Shown: positions 1 through 12,445, numbered from the stretch's first letter. The stretch is 64,000 nt of DNA from Burkholderiales bacterium (GCA_020848075.1 JADLAV010000061.1:62001-126000); one strand, 5' to 3'. Notes: generated from the letters alone by a model not told the origin. Numbers and translations are program-made.

Positions 1-57
1 CGGCGACGCGGTCGCCAACTGTGCCCCGGGCGTGCGCCCGACCGCGTCCCGCAGCGC

Positions 58-1347
58 CTACGCGGTGACATCCTCGAGGCTGAACCGCTCGGACTGATCG
101 TCGTAGGCGAACAGCTCCGCGTAGCGGCCCCAGTCGATGGCCGTGTTGAGGGTTGCGCGCGCGTACTGCTCGCTCAAATGGTCCTCGAGCTCCGCCTCGA
201 AGCGCACGCGCGGCGCCTGGCGATCGGGACGCGTGTTGAGGACGTCGCGGATGTGCGCGACGAGCGGGACGTGGGCCAGCAGGTGTTCCGCAAAAATGCG
301 CTTGCGCTCCTGCGTGTCCGCCCCGGCGTACGCGCGCCCGGCTGCAGTGAGCACGATGTCGCCTTCGGCGACGTCGGCGAGTCGCAGCATCTGCAACGCC
401 TCGGCAATCGGCAGCAGCTCGTCCACTTCGAGCTGAAGGTCGCTCGCGACGTCCGGCAGATCCGCGTTCCCGCCGTATGGGGTCGCGGCGACCGTTTCGA
501 GCAGTCCGCCCATCATGTTCGTCGAGACGTGCCGCAGATGCTGGGCGATCGGCGGCCCGAGCGGGCGCGCGGCCGCCGTCGGCCGGGCCGTCATGAGCGC
601 GTAGATGCTCTCGACGATCTCGCCGAAGGCGGCCGACAGCCGATCGCGCGGATGCGGCAGGCGGATCGGAATCTCGGCCTGGATGCGTCCCGGGTTGGCG
701 GCCAGCACGATGACCCGGTCGCACATGAACACGGCCTCCTCGATGTTGTGGGTCACCATCAGGACGCCCCGAATCGGAGTCCGGCCCTCGAGCCAAAGGT
801 CCAGGAAGTCGGTGCGGAGCGTCTCGGCCGTGAGCACGTCGAGCGCCGAGAACGGCTCGTCCATGAGCAAGAGCGTCGGGTCGACGACCAGCGCCCGCGC
901 GAAGCCGACCCGCTGCCGCATCCCGCCCGAGAGCTCCCGCGGGTAGGCGGTCTCGAACCCGTCGAGCCCGATGAGATCGATCGCGGCGAGCGACCGGCGG
1001 CTCACTTCGTGCGCCGGAGCGCCAAGGGCCTCCAGGCCTAGTTCCACGTTGCCGAGCACGGTCAGCCACGGAAAGAGCGCGAAGTTCTGGAAGACCATCG
1101 CGATGCCGCGGGTCGGTCCGACGACGGATTGCCCGCGGAAGCGGACGCGGCCCGCGGTGAGCGGCATCAGCCCGGCGATGCTGCGCAGCAACGTCGACTT
1201 GCCGGAGCCGGAGCGTCCCAGGAGGCCAACGATCTCGCCCGATTCCAATCGCAGGTTGATCGCGTCGAGGACGACGAGCTCGCCGGCAGCCTTCGGGAAG
1301 ACCTTGCGCGCACCTTGGACTTCGAGCAACGGATCGGAGCGGTCCAT
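58..1347 (-). CDS. ABC transporter ATP-binding protein, nitrate/sulfonate/bicarbonate type, with C-terminal AAA-associated domain
   Basis: 429 aa. The first ~260 residues form an ABC ATPase that energises import at the inner membrane. Visible motifs are Walker A GRSGSGKST (44-52), Q-loop Gln87, signature LSGGMRQR (139-146), Walker B LLLMDEP (159-165) and switch His200. The ~165-residue C-terminal extension resembles the AAA-associated domain found on some NitT/TauT-family ATPases. It is poor in recognisable motifs and is probably regulatory. The stop codon lies 9 bp... downstream of nothing else in the window, while the start codon lies 9 bp after the stop of the permease gene, so the two are cotranscribed. 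No periplasmic binding protein is present in the window, so the substrate (nitrate, sulfonate, bicarbonate or other anion) cannot be named. Confidence 0.9.
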   Translation of the reverse strand: MDRSDPLLEVQGARKVFPKAAGELVVLDAINLRLESGEIVGLLGRSGSGKSTLLRSIAGLMPLTAGRVRFRGQSVVGPTRGIAMVFQNFALFPWLTVLGNVELGLEALGAPAHEVSRRSLAAIDLIGLDGFETAYPRELSGGMRQRVGFARALVVDPTLLLMDEPFSALDVLTAETLRTDFLDLWLEGRTPIRGVLMVTHNIEEAVFMCDRVIVLAANPGRIQAEIPIRLPHPRDRLSAAFGEIVESIYALMTARPTAAARPLGPPIAQHLRHVSTNMMGGLLETVAATPYGGNADLPDVASDLQLEVDELLPIAEALQMLRLADVAEGDIVLTAAGRAYAGADTQERKRIFAEHLLAHVPLVAHIRDVLNTRPDRQAPRVRFEAELEDHLSEQYARATLNTAIDWGRYAELFAYDDQSERFSLEDVTA

Positions 1348-1356
1348 CGAGCCCTC

Positions 1357-3084
<1,728 letters not shown>

Positions 3085-3209
3085 CCCCGTTCCGCGATGG
3101 GCGCAGGAGGCTCAGGGACGCGCCGGCAGCGCACTCGGCATAGGGGCGGGCACACGGATGGGCAAGCGGGACGGGCAAGCGCCAGCGCGGGCAGCGCCTG
3201 GGATCGCTA

Positions 3210-5054
<1,845 letters not shown>

Positions 5055-5226
5055 GTCCCTGATGTTACACGCTGAGTGGCGGGCGCCGGAAGCGGCTCAT
5101 GGAGCGGTTGCCAGCCCGGAGCGACTGGATCAGAATGAGCCGAATCGGTGTTGCAGAGAATCTCCCATCGGCCCTGTTGCGTCGCTCAGTCGAAGCGGGG
5201 CGGCGACAGTCTCAAGGAGGTCCGCC

Positions 5227-5508
5227 ATGGCACGCGCTAGACCCGTGACCGCGCCCGAGTTCGACGACGCCCGCATTCTCGAGCGTCCCGACGGGTTCTA
5301 CTGGCAGTCCAAGGAGACGGGGGAGGAGCTCGGGCCGTTCAGGACCTTGGCCGAGGCGGTCGAGGACCTCGAATTCAGCGCTGACGCAGAGCCCGAGGTG
5401 CCCGACACGCTGGAGGAGGCGGAGGCCGATCTGGGCGTCGAGGGTTACATCGACCCGGAAACCGGGGAGCTGGAGGATCCGTCGCTGCCGCGGCTCGCGG
5501 ACCACTGA
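5227..5508 (+). CDS. small acidic protein of unknown function
   Basis: 93 aa. The start is fixed by a near-perfect Shine-Dalgarno AAGGAGG (5214-5220) six bases before the ATG; the same frame stays open upstream but without a better start. The protein has a central aromatic segment GFYWQSKETGEELGPF (about residues 21-36), followed by a strongly acidic C-terminal half rich in Glu and Asp with an ETGELEDPS stretch near the end. There is no signal peptide, membrane segment, Cys or metal motif. The gene is divergent from ftsH, so it may share a regulatory region with it. I do not recognise the family and assign no function. Confidence 0.75.
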   Translation: MARARPVTAPEFDDARILERPDGFYWQSKETGEELGPFRTLAEAVEDLEFSADAEPEVPDTLEEAEADLGVEGYIDPETGELEDPSLPRLADH

Positions 5509-5590
5509 GCGGGGCATTCCCGGCGCCTCGAGCGTACGTGCAGTTCGCCGCGGCGCGCGACGCGCGGACCATCATGGATGTGCGTGCCCC

Positions 5591-5631
5591 GCGGCATTTG
5601 CTTAACGCCGCATCGAATGGGAAAATGCCGC
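5591..5631. repeat. 9-bp inverted repeat upstream of the Liv binding-protein gene
   Basis: GCGGCATTT (5591-5599) and AAATGCCGC (5623-5631) are exact reverse complements separated by 23 bases, 95 bp before the ATG at 5726. This could be a hairpin in a leader RNA or a two-half-site operator. The 217-bp gap holds nothing else that I can identify. Confidence 0.4.
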
Positions 5632-5725
5632 CGCTACGCGCCCCGGCCAGTGGGGTCGCCGCCCGGCGCGCCCGAAAAGTCCAATCCGGCCGGAACACCA
5701 ACGCATTCGAAACGAGGAGGGCAAG

Positions 5726-6979
5726 ATGAAGAACCCCGCAACCGGCCGCACGCTGTCCCGCCGTCGCGTCCTGAAGGCGGCCGCGGCCTCGGCCGCACTC
5801 TCGAGCGTCGGTTTTCCCGCGATCGTCCGCGGCCAGACGACGCTGAACGTCGGCGTCCTGCTGCCGGTCTCGGGCCCGCAGGCGTTCATCGGCCAGTCGT
5901 GCAAGCGCGGCGCGGACATCGCGCCCGAAGCGCTCGCCGCGCTCGGCTACAAGGTGTCGCTCAAGCTGATGCACGCCGACACCGAGACCAGCGTGGACGT
6001 CGCCCGCTCGCGCGCCGAGAAGCTGATCAACGACGGCGCGCAAGTCCTGGTCGGTCCTTTCGACTCGGGCGCCGCGGTCGCGATCGCGCAGGTCGCCGAG
6101 CAGAAGGGCGTGCCGTTCGTGATCAACATCGCCGCCGCGCCGCAGATCACCGAGCAGGGCTACAAGTACGTGTTCCGCAACTTTCCGACCGCGCCCGAGC
6201 TGGTGCGTGACGGCCTCGCGCTCCTCGGCGAGCTCTTCCGCGCGACGAACACCGCGCCCCGCACCGCGGTCTTCATGCACGTGAACGACACCTTCGGCCA
6301 GGCGATGCAAAAGGGCATCAGCGCGACCCTGCCCAAGCTCGACTTCCTGCCGTTCAAGGTGGTCGAGACCATCAGCTACGACCTGGCGGCGCGCGACCTC
6401 TCGGTGGAGGTCGCGAAGGCCAAGGCCACGAACGCCGACTTCGTGCTGCTGATTAGCCGCCTGAACGACGCGATCCTGCTGCGGCGCGAGATCGTCAAGC
6501 AGCGCTGGAACATGATGGGCATCATCAGCCCGGGATCGCCCGGAATGTACGAGGAGCAGTACTACAAGACGCTCGGCCCGCTCTCCAACTACGCGATCAC
6601 GAACGTGCCGTGGTACGACCCGAAGTCGCCGGTGACCCACACCGTGGACAAGGCGTTCCTCAAGCACTTCCCGAAGGACAAGCTGATGTTCCATGCGCTG
6701 AACGTCGGCTACACCTTCGAGGCGCTCCTGATCGTCGCCGACGCGTTCGCCCGGGCGAAATCCACCGATCCGAAGGCGCTCACGCAGGCGATCCGCGAGA
6801 CCGACATCAAGAGCCGGATGATGCTGGGCGGGCCGATCAAGTTCGACGCGAAGGGTCAGGTCGAGGGCAACCGGTCGGCCTGCGTGCAGAACCTGAACGA
6901 GCGTCCGACCGTGGTGCTGCCCGCGGCGCGCGCTGAAGCGAAGCCGGTCTTCCCCTGGCCGCAATACAAGCCCGCCTGA
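5726..6979 (+). CDS. ABC transporter substrate-binding protein, branched-chain amino acid (LivK) family
   Basis: 417 aa. Periplasmic binding protein of the hydrophobic amino-acid (HAAT) type. The N-terminus carries a Tat-like signal, SRRRVLKAAAA, then a short hydrophobic stretch and a probable cleavage near VRGQ, suggesting export in folded form. The mature part opens with LNVGVLLPVSGPQAFIG, typical of type I periplasmic fold proteins. A GGAGG element lies just before the ATG. It is the first gene of a five-gene uptake cluster with two permeases and two ATPases. Members of this family bind leucine/isoleucine/valine but also urea, amides or aromatic compounds, so the substrate is not fixed by sequence alone. 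Confidence 0.92.
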   Translation: MKNPATGRTLSRRRVLKAAAASAALSSVGFPAIVRGQTTLNVGVLLPVSGPQAFIGQSCKRGADIAPEALAALGYKVSLKLMHADTETSVDVARSRAEKLINDGAQVLVGPFDSGAAVAIAQVAEQKGVPFVINIAAAPQITEQGYKYVFRNFPTAPELVRDGLALLGELFRATNTAPRTAVFMHVNDTFGQAMQKGISATLPKLDFLPFKVVETISYDLAARDLSVEVAKAKATNADFVLLISRLNDAILLRREIVKQRWNMMGIISPGSPGMYEEQYYKTLGPLSNYAITNVPWYDPKSPVTHTVDKAFLKHFPKDKLMFHALNVGYTFEALLIVADAFARAKSTDPKALTQAIRETDIKSRMMLGGPIKFDAKGQVEGNRSACVQNLNERPTVVLPAARAEAKPVFPWPQYKPA

Positions 6980-7067
6980 GCGTGCGGAGCGCGCCGGGCT
7001 GACGGCGCACGCGGGGCCGCGCCCCGTGCGCGCCGGGACCGGTGCGCTCCCCCGCGGGCTTGCGCCC

Positions 7068-7937
7068 ATGCCGCTCGATCTCTACCTCAACGCGGTCCTG
7101 AGCGGGGCGCTGACCGGGCTCGTCTACGGGCTGATGGCGCTCGGCCTGTCGGTGATCTTCGGGGTGGTGCGGATCGTCAACTTCGCGCACGGCGAGATGA
7201 TGAGCGCCGCGATGTATCTCGCGATCACGCTCGCCGCGGCGTTCGGCCTGGATCCGCTCGTGGCGATGTTTCCGGTCGCCGCCGCGCTCTTCCTCGCGGG
7301 CTATCTGCTCCAGCGCGTGCTCATCAACCGGTTCATCGTCCGTCCCGAGCACACCCAGTTCATCCTGATGGTGGCGGTCGCGACCATTCTGGTGAACACG
7401 CAACTCCTCATCTTCGGGCCGAACGCGCGGAACGTGCAGGTCGCATACGCGCTCGATTCCTACGAGATCGGCAACATTATCATCGACAAGGTGCGGGTGT
7501 ACGCGGCGGTCGCCGCGCTCGCCGTCGCCGCGGCGCTCTTCGCCTTCTTCCGGTTCACGCTGGCCGGCAAGGCGATCCGCGCCTGCGCGGACAACTATCT
7601 CGGTGCGCAGGTCGTCGGCCTGAACGTCAAGCAGCTCTACGCGGTCACCTTCGGGCTCGGCGCGGCGTGCGTGGGCGCGGCGGGCTGCATGCTGCTCCTG
7701 CTCGTCGACGTGACGCCCATGCAGGGCCCGGGCTACACGCTGCTCGCGTTCATCATCGTGATCGTCGGCGGCATGGGCAGCCTGACCGGAGCGCTCGTCT
7801 CGGGGCTCCTGATCGGCGTCACCGAGGCGCTCGGCGGACTGCTGATCCTGCCTTCGGCGAAGAGCATGGCCACGTTCGCGATTCTCATCCTGGTGCTGGC
7901 GTTCCGCCCGCAGGGATTGCTGGGAAGGCGCGCGTGA
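7068..7937 (+). CDS. livH: branched-chain amino acid ABC transporter permease LivH
   Basis: 289 aa from the ATG at 7068 (MPLDLYLNAV). A GTG at 7026 in the same frame would add 14 residues of non-membrane sequence and is less likely. The protein is almost wholly hydrophobic with about eight membrane segments, and the family signature GLSVIFGVVRIVNFAHGEM lies near residues 26-44. It forms the inner-membrane channel together with LivM. Its stop overlaps the next start as GTGA, so translation of the two permeases is coupled. Confidence 0.92.
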   Translation: MPLDLYLNAVLSGALTGLVYGLMALGLSVIFGVVRIVNFAHGEMMSAAMYLAITLAAAFGLDPLVAMFPVAAALFLAGYLLQRVLINRFIVRPEHTQFILMVAVATILVNTQLLIFGPNARNVQVAYALDSYEIGNIIIDKVRVYAAVAALAVAAALFAFFRFTLAGKAIRACADNYLGAQVVGLNVKQLYAVTFGLGAACVGAAGCMLLLLVDVTPMQGPGYTLLAFIIVIVGGMGSLTGALVSGLLIGVTEALGGLLILPSAKSMATFAILILVLAFRPQGLLGRRA

Positions 7938-8944
7938 GGGCATTGCTCGAGGGTGTTCCGCTGCGCTCGCTCGTCGCGCTCGCGGCGCTCGTGGCAGCGC
8001 TCGCCGTCGCGCCGGCCCTGGCCGATCCCTACGTGCTCTCGGTCCTCATCTTGTGCCTGTACTTCGCTTTCGTCGGTCAGGCCTGGAACATCATGATGGG
8101 TTTCGCCGGGCAGCTCTCGCTCGGGCACTCGCTCTACGTCGGCGTCGGTGCGTATGCATCGGCGCTCCTCTTCGTCAAGTTCGGCGTCAACCCCTGGGTC
8201 GGGGCGCTCGCCGCGATCGCCGTCTGCACCGCGCTCGGGCTCGTGGTCGGCGTGCTCGCGTTCCGCTTCGGCATCGCCGGAGTGTATTTCGCGATCCTGA
8301 CCATCGCGTTCGCCGAATTCACGCGCATCGGATTCGACCACTGGCAATGGGCCGGGGCGACCGGGGGGCTCTTCCTGCCGGTCGCCTACCGGGAGACGAG
8401 CGATGTCGCCACGCTGCGCGGCTCGCCGGCGATGTTCTACTACGTCATGCTCGCCTTCACGGCCGGCGCGCTCGTGCTGTGCCGGGCGCTCCTCGCGAGC
8501 CGGCTCGGCTATTACTGGCGCGCGATCCGCGAGGACGAGGCGGCGGCCGAGGCGCTCGGCATCAATGCCTTCGGCTGCAAGATGGCCGCGGTTGCGCTCT
8601 CGGCCGGGCTCACCGCGCTCGGCGGCGTGTTCCTCGCCTTCTACTACAACAACCTCTTTCCGGAGCAGATCTTCTCGATCCACCGCTCGATCGAGATCAT
8701 CCTGGGACCGATCGTCGGCGGGATCGGGACGCTCGTGGGACCGATCCTCGGCGCTTTCCTGCTCACGCCGCTCGCCGAGTCTCTCTCCGAGCTGATGGCA
8801 TGGGCGGGGATCGACGCGCCGGGCGTGAAGCACGTTTTCTACGGCGCATGCCTGCTCGCCGTCGTGGTCTTCCTGCCGGACGGCGTGTGGCCGCCCATCG
8901 CGCGGCGGCTCGGGCTGGGCGCCGACCGGCCGCGGCGGCGCTGA
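7934..8944 (+). CDS. livM: branched-chain amino acid ABC transporter permease LivM
   Basis: 336 aa from a GTG that overlaps the livH stop by four bases. The protein has about nine membrane segments and the LivM-like stretches NIMMGFAGQLSLGHSLYVG and a C-terminal IEIILGPIVGGIGTLVGP. The frame is open for another 267 bases upstream inside livH, but that part is shadow sequence. Together with LivH it makes the translocation path. The next gene starts five bases after the stop. Confidence 0.92.
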   Translation: MRALLEGVPLRSLVALAALVAALAVAPALADPYVLSVLILCLYFAFVGQAWNIMMGFAGQLSLGHSLYVGVGAYASALLFVKFGVNPWVGALAAIAVCTALGLVVGVLAFRFGIAGVYFAILTIAFAEFTRIGFDHWQWAGATGGLFLPVAYRETSDVATLRGSPAMFYYVMLAFTAGALVLCRALLASRLGYYWRAIREDEAAAEALGINAFGCKMAAVALSAGLTALGGVFLAFYYNNLFPEQIFSIHRSIEIILGPIVGGIGTLVGPILGAFLLTPLAESLSELMAWAGIDAPGVKHVFYGACLLAVVVFLPDGVWPPIARRLGLGADRPRRR

Positions 8945-8949
8945 CCGTC

Positions 8950-9672
8950 ATGGCGCTGCTCGAGGTCGACGCGATCAGCAAGCACTTCCGCGGGCTGCGC
9001 GCGGTGCACCAGGTGACCTTCGCGGTGCCGGAGGGAAGCATCGTCGCGATGATCGGCCCGAACGGCGCCGGCAAGACCACCTGCTTCAACCTCATCGCCG
9101 GCGTCTTCGCGCCGGATGTGGGCACGGTGCGGCTCGCAGGCCGCGACATCACCGGATTGCGGCCGCACGAGGTCTGCCGGGCGGGTGTGGGGCGGACGTT
9201 CCAGGTCGTGAAGCCCTTCCCGCAGATGAGCGTGCTCGACAACGTCGTGGTCGGCGCGCTGAATGCGCATCGGCACGTGCGCGACGCACGGCGCGTCGCC
9301 GAGAAGATCCTGGCGCTCCTGCATCTCGATTCCAAGCGGGATGACCTCGCCGCGAGCCTCACGCTGCCGGAACGAAAGCGCCTGGAGGTGGCGCGGGCGA
9401 TGGCCACGCGGCCGCGGGTGCTGCTCCTCGACGAGGTGATGGCGGGACTCCGGCCCACCGAGGTCGACGAGATGGTGGCGATGTTCCGCCGCATCAACGC
9501 CGAGACCGGACTGACGATCCTCGTGATCGAGCACGTCATGCGGGCGGTCATGGCGCTCGCCGGAACGATCGTCGTCCTGCACCACGGCGAGAAGATCTGC
9601 GAAGGCGTGCCCGGCGCAGTCGTGCGCGATCCGGCCGTGCTGGAGTGCTATCTCGGCGCGGAGTCCCTGTGA
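8950..9672 (+). CDS. livG: branched-chain amino acid ABC transporter ATP-binding protein LivG
   Basis: 240 aa. ABC ATPase with Walker A GPNGAGKTT (36-44), Walker B LLLDE followed by MAGLRPTE, and the LivG-type insertion FQVVKPFPQMSVLDNV. The signature loop reads LTLPERKRLEVARA rather than the LSGGQ consensus; related LivG proteins also depart from consensus here. The ATG at 8950 sits five bases after the livM stop, and the last codons overlap livF, so the gene belongs to the same operon. It pairs with LivF as a heterodimeric motor. Confidence 0.91.
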   Translation: MALLEVDAISKHFRGLRAVHQVTFAVPEGSIVAMIGPNGAGKTTCFNLIAGVFAPDVGTVRLAGRDITGLRPHEVCRAGVGRTFQVVKPFPQMSVLDNVVVGALNAHRHVRDARRVAEKILALLHLDSKRDDLAASLTLPERKRLEVARAMATRPRVLLLDEVMAGLRPTEVDEMVAMFRRINAETGLTILVIEHVMRAVMALAGTIVVLHHGEKICEGVPGAVVRDPAVLECYLGAESL

Positions 9673-10376
9673 CCCTGGAAGTGAGCGGGCTCGATCTCTT
9701 CTACGGCGACGCGCAGGCGCTCGACAAGGTGTCGCTCGTGGCGGCGGCGGGCAGCGTGGTCGCCATCGTGGGCGCGAACGGGGCGGGCAAGTCGAGCCTG
9801 ATTCGCGCGATCGCCGGCATCGAGACCCCGCGCGGCGGCACGGTCCGCTTCAACGGCGAGGACATCACCGGTCTCCCGAGCCACCGGATCTGCAACCGCG
9901 GCATCGGACAGGTCGCCGAGGGACGGCAGGTGTTCCCGACGCTCACGGTGCGGGAGAACCTCGAGATGGGCGCGATGCTCAAGCGCGCCAGGCCACGGCT
10001 CGGTGCGACGCTCGAAGAGGTGTACCGCCTCTTTCCGCGCCTGCGCGAGCGTGCAGGGCAGGCTGCCGGAACGCTCTCCGGCGGCGAGCAGCAGATGCTC
10101 GCGATCGGGCGCTGCCTGATGGGCCAGCCCGAGCTCATCATGCTCGACGAGCCTTCGCTCGGGCTTGCCCCGACGATCGTCCAGGAAGTCTTCCAGATCG
10201 TGCGCCAGCTGAACGAGCGCGGCATCACGATCGTGCTGGTCGAGCAGAACGTCGCGGCGTCGCTCAAGCTCGCGGGGCGCGCATACGTGCTCGAGAACGG
10301 GCGGATGGTGATGGAGGGTACCGGCGCGGAGCTCCTCGCCGACGACCGCGTGCGCCAGGCGTATCTCGGGCTCTGA
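9669..10376 (+). CDS. livF: branched-chain amino acid ABC transporter ATP-binding protein LivF
   Basis: 235 aa, starting at a GTG that overlaps the livG stop as GTGA. Visible motifs are Walker A GANGAGKSS, a standard signature LSGGEQQML, Walker B LIMLDEPSLGLAP and the switch region VLVEQNV. It is the last gene of the Liv operon. A small hairpin, CCGTGA (10418-10423) pairing with TCACGG (10430-10435), lies about 40 bp after the stop without a T run. A strong T-tailed terminator follows at 10549-10576. Confidence 0.92.
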   Translation: MTLEVSGLDLFYGDAQALDKVSLVAAAGSVVAIVGANGAGKSSLIRAIAGIETPRGGTVRFNGEDITGLPSHRICNRGIGQVAEGRQVFPTLTVRENLEMGAMLKRARPRLGATLEEVYRLFPRLRERAGQAAGTLSGGEQQMLAIGRCLMGQPELIMLDEPSLGLAPTIVQEVFQIVRQLNERGITIVLVEQNVAASLKLAGRAYVLENGRMVMEGTGAELLADDRVRQAYLGL

Positions 10377-10479
10377 CCGCGCGATCGCGAGCGTCGGGCT
10401 TCCCGCGGCGCGTCGAGCCGTGACGCATTTCACGGCGCTGATTCGCCAGACGAGCCTGCGGCATCGGCGCAGGGCGGCT

Positions 10480-10576
10480 GGCACGAGTCGTGCTCCTCAG
10501 AGGGTACTTTCGCCTGTTTTTCCTCCTCCTTTGGGGTGAAAGTCTTCCGGCGGCCCATTGGGCCGCCTTTTTTTTT
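10480..10576 (+). ncRNA. candidate small RNA with anti-Shine-Dalgarno loop
   Basis: This non-coding stretch reads as two consecutive RNA hairpins. The first pairs ACTTTCGCC (10506-10514) with GGTGAAAGT (10535-10543), nine pairs including one G-U. It exposes a 20-nt pyrimidine-rich loop containing TCCTCCTCC and CCTCCTTT. That last octamer matches the 3' end of bacterial 16S rRNA, so the loop could pair with ribosome binding sites. The second hairpin is the T-tailed terminator at 10549-10576. A third weak stem may form around GCACGAGTCGTGC upstream. The 5' end is a guess: no good promoter is visible, so the RNA may instead be processed from the Liv operon 3' end. Confidence 0.5.
10549..10576 (+). 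terminator. intrinsic terminator
   Basis: GGCGGCCC (10549-10556), loop ATT, GGGCCGCC (10560-10567), then nine T residues (10568-10576). A perfect 8-bp GC stem and uninterrupted T run make the plus-strand direction clear. It is the only run of six or more T residues I noticed in the window. Confidence 0.9.
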
Positions 10577-10835
10577 GGATCTACCCCACCGAGTGCGAGG
10601 GAAGTCACGGCATTTCGTGCCCGTGTGACGCAGTGCACGCAGAGCGGCGCGCCGCACGCTCGGACAGGGCCTCGACATCGTGTCTCCAAGTCGACAGTGG
10701 CGTCGGCGGTGAAGCGGTGCGCCCGGGGCGTGTTACACCGGGCTTGTCACGTTTGCCGCAGACTCGCCCTCACCGCGGTCGGTTGAAAACTGCGTCGCCG
10801 TGCCCAAATAAGTAATTTAAAGAGGAATCCGATCC
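10577..10835. other. non-coding gap before the CnoX-like gene
   Basis: No convincing coding frame is visible on either strand. The last 30 bases are A/T-rich (CCAAATAAGTAATTTAAAG), ending in an AGAGG ribosome binding site 8 bases before the ATG at 10836. A TTGAAA hexamer at 10783-10788 could be a -35 element, but no good -10 follows at normal spacing. Nothing else is recognised here. Confidence 0.5.
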
Positions 10836-11696
10836 ATGCCCGCTCATCCCAACTCGTTTGACACCACGACCGCGAATTTCGCACGCGACGTCATCGAGGC
10901 GTCGCGGCGCGCTCCGGTCCTCGTCGATTTCTGGGCGCCCTGGTGCGGTCCCTGCCGGGCGCTCACGCCGATCCTGGAGAAGCTCGCCGCGGAGTTCGAA
11001 GGCAAGTTCGTGCTCGTGAAGATCAATACCGACGAGCATCCAGAGGTCGCCGCGCAATACGGCGTGCGCGGCATCCCGAACGTCAAGGCATTCGTCGGCG
11101 GCGCGCCGGTGGACGAGTTCGTCGGTGCGCTGCCGGAAAGCGCAGTGCGGGAGTTTCTCGCACGGGTGCTGCCGAGCCCGGGCGACGCATTGCGCCGGCA
11201 GGCGCGCGAAGACGTGACCCGCGGCGATTTCGACGCGGCGGAGTCGAAGCTGCGCGAGGCGCTTGCGCTGGACGAGCGGGACGAGGCGGCAGCGCTCGAT
11301 CTCGCCGAGCTGCTCGTCGCCCGGCAGGACTTCGCCGGTGCGGACCCCCTGGTGGAGCGGATCCCCGAGGCGCTGCGCGACGATCGCGCGCAGCAGCTCG
11401 CGGCCAAGATCGCCTTCGGCAGGAAAGGCGAAACTCTGCCAAGCGTGGCGGAGCTCGCCGCGCGCGTTGCCGCGACACCGGACGACGCGGATGCGCGTCT
11501 TGCGCTTGCCGAGCGGCTGGTGGCCGAGGGGAGCTATGCCGCGGCGCTCGACGAGCTGCTCGAGGTTGTGCGCCGCGATCGGGCGGAGCGGCGAGAGGCC
11601 GCCCGCGAAGCCATGGTCAAGGTGTTTCGCCTGGCCGCGGACCGGGCCGACCTGGTCGCCGACTACCGCCGCCGCCTCGCCGCCGAGCTCAACTGA
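10836..11696 (+). CDS. cnoX: thioredoxin-fold co-chaperone with C-terminal TPR region (CnoX/YbbN family)
   Basis: 286 aa. An N-terminal thioredoxin fold with active site WAPWCGPC (33-40) is followed by a helical TPR-like half (about 120-285) with repeated ALDERDEAAALDLAELL-type helices. This layout is that of CnoX/YbbN, a holdase that guards substrates and passes them to GroEL under oxidative or bleach stress. The intact CGPC, in contrast to the altered site of the Escherichia coli protein, suggests real redox activity. The gene stands alone between a terminator and an HNH gene. An AGAGG element before the ATG supports the start. Confidence 0.85.
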   Translation: MPAHPNSFDTTTANFARDVIEASRRAPVLVDFWAPWCGPCRALTPILEKLAAEFEGKFVLVKINTDEHPEVAAQYGVRGIPNVKAFVGGAPVDEFVGALPESAVREFLARVLPSPGDALRRQAREDVTRGDFDAAESKLREALALDERDEAAALDLAELLVARQDFAGADPLVERIPEALRDDRAQQLAAKIAFGRKGETLPSVAELAARVAATPDDADARLALAERLVAEGSYAAALDELLEVVRRDRAERREAAREAMVKVFRLAADRADLVADYRRRLAAELN

Positions 11697-11823
11697 GCCG
11701 CGGCTGCCCCGGCCGGAGCGAGCTGAGCTGCTCGCGCGACGCCGGCCGGATGCCCATGGCACCCCGTCTTCTTTTGCGGCACAATTATGCCCGCGCTGCC
11801 GTGCGCACCGGGTTGGGGAGCCG

Positions 11824-12444
11824 ATGTCACCTGCGATCGTCGGCGCACCCATGTCGAGCGAAACGCCACTCATCCTGACCCTGGATTTCCACGGAGTGCC
11901 GCACCGCTGGGTGACCTGGCAGCAGGCCTGCTTCTACTACGCGAAGAACCTGGTCGCCTGGACACTCGGCCACACCGCCTTCACCGTCTACGGCGGGACT
12001 TCGCGCGCGACCGGCCAGCGCTCGAGCATCTCCGGGCACTCGATCATCGCGATCCGGGGCAAGGCGATGGCGATGAAGGGCTTCACGCAGGTGCCGCCGC
12101 TCAACAACCGCGAGCTCTTCCGCCGCGATCGCCACCTCTGCGCCTACTGCGGCGGGGATTTCTCCTTCCTGCGACTCACGCGCGACCACATCGTCCCGCT
12201 GTCGCGCGGCGGGCGCGACATGTGGATGAACGTGGTCACGGCCTGCCGGCACTGCAACGGGATCAAGCGGAACCGCACGCCCGAGGAAGCAGGGGTGGAG
12301 CTCCTGTACGCGCCGTACGTGCCGAACAAGGCCGAGTTCCTGATCCTCAGCAACCGGCGCATCCTCGCGGACCAGATGGAGTTCCTGGTCCAGCACGTCT
12401 CGTCGCACAGCCGGGTCTTCCATCTCGCGCTCGCCGCGCGCTGA
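11824..12444 (+). CDS. HNH endonuclease family protein
   Basis: 206 aa from the ATG at 11824, which has GGGGAG just upstream; the ATG at 11851 has no such site. A ~95-residue N-terminal region of unknown role precedes an HNH domain. That domain has a zinc pair Cys106/Cys109 (CAYC), Asp121-His122 (RDHIVPLSRGG), Asn136 and a second Cys pair Cys141/Cys144 (CRHC). Such stand-alone HNH proteins are widespread in proteobacteria and most lack a known target. Immediate linkage to an AlkA-like DNA glycosylase two bases downstream suggests a DNA repair or DNA processing role, but that is inference. There are no mobile-element features nearby. Confidence 0.85.
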   Translation: MSPAIVGAPMSSETPLILTLDFHGVPHRWVTWQQACFYYAKNLVAWTLGHTAFTVYGGTSRATGQRSSISGHSIIAIRGKAMAMKGFTQVPPLNNRELFRRDRHLCAYCGGDFSFLRLTRDHIVPLSRGGRDMWMNVVTACRHCNGIKRNRTPEEAGVELLYAPYVPNKAEFLILSNRRILADQMEFLVQHVSSHSRVFHLALAAR

Positions 12445-12445
12445 C

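Noticed and set aside
10430..10678. 82-residue minus-strand frame across the terminator, with AAAGGAGGAGG inside
   Set aside because: The purine-rich stretch is the complement of the pyrimidine loop of the RNA candidate. The frame has no start nearby and runs through the A9 complement of the terminator.
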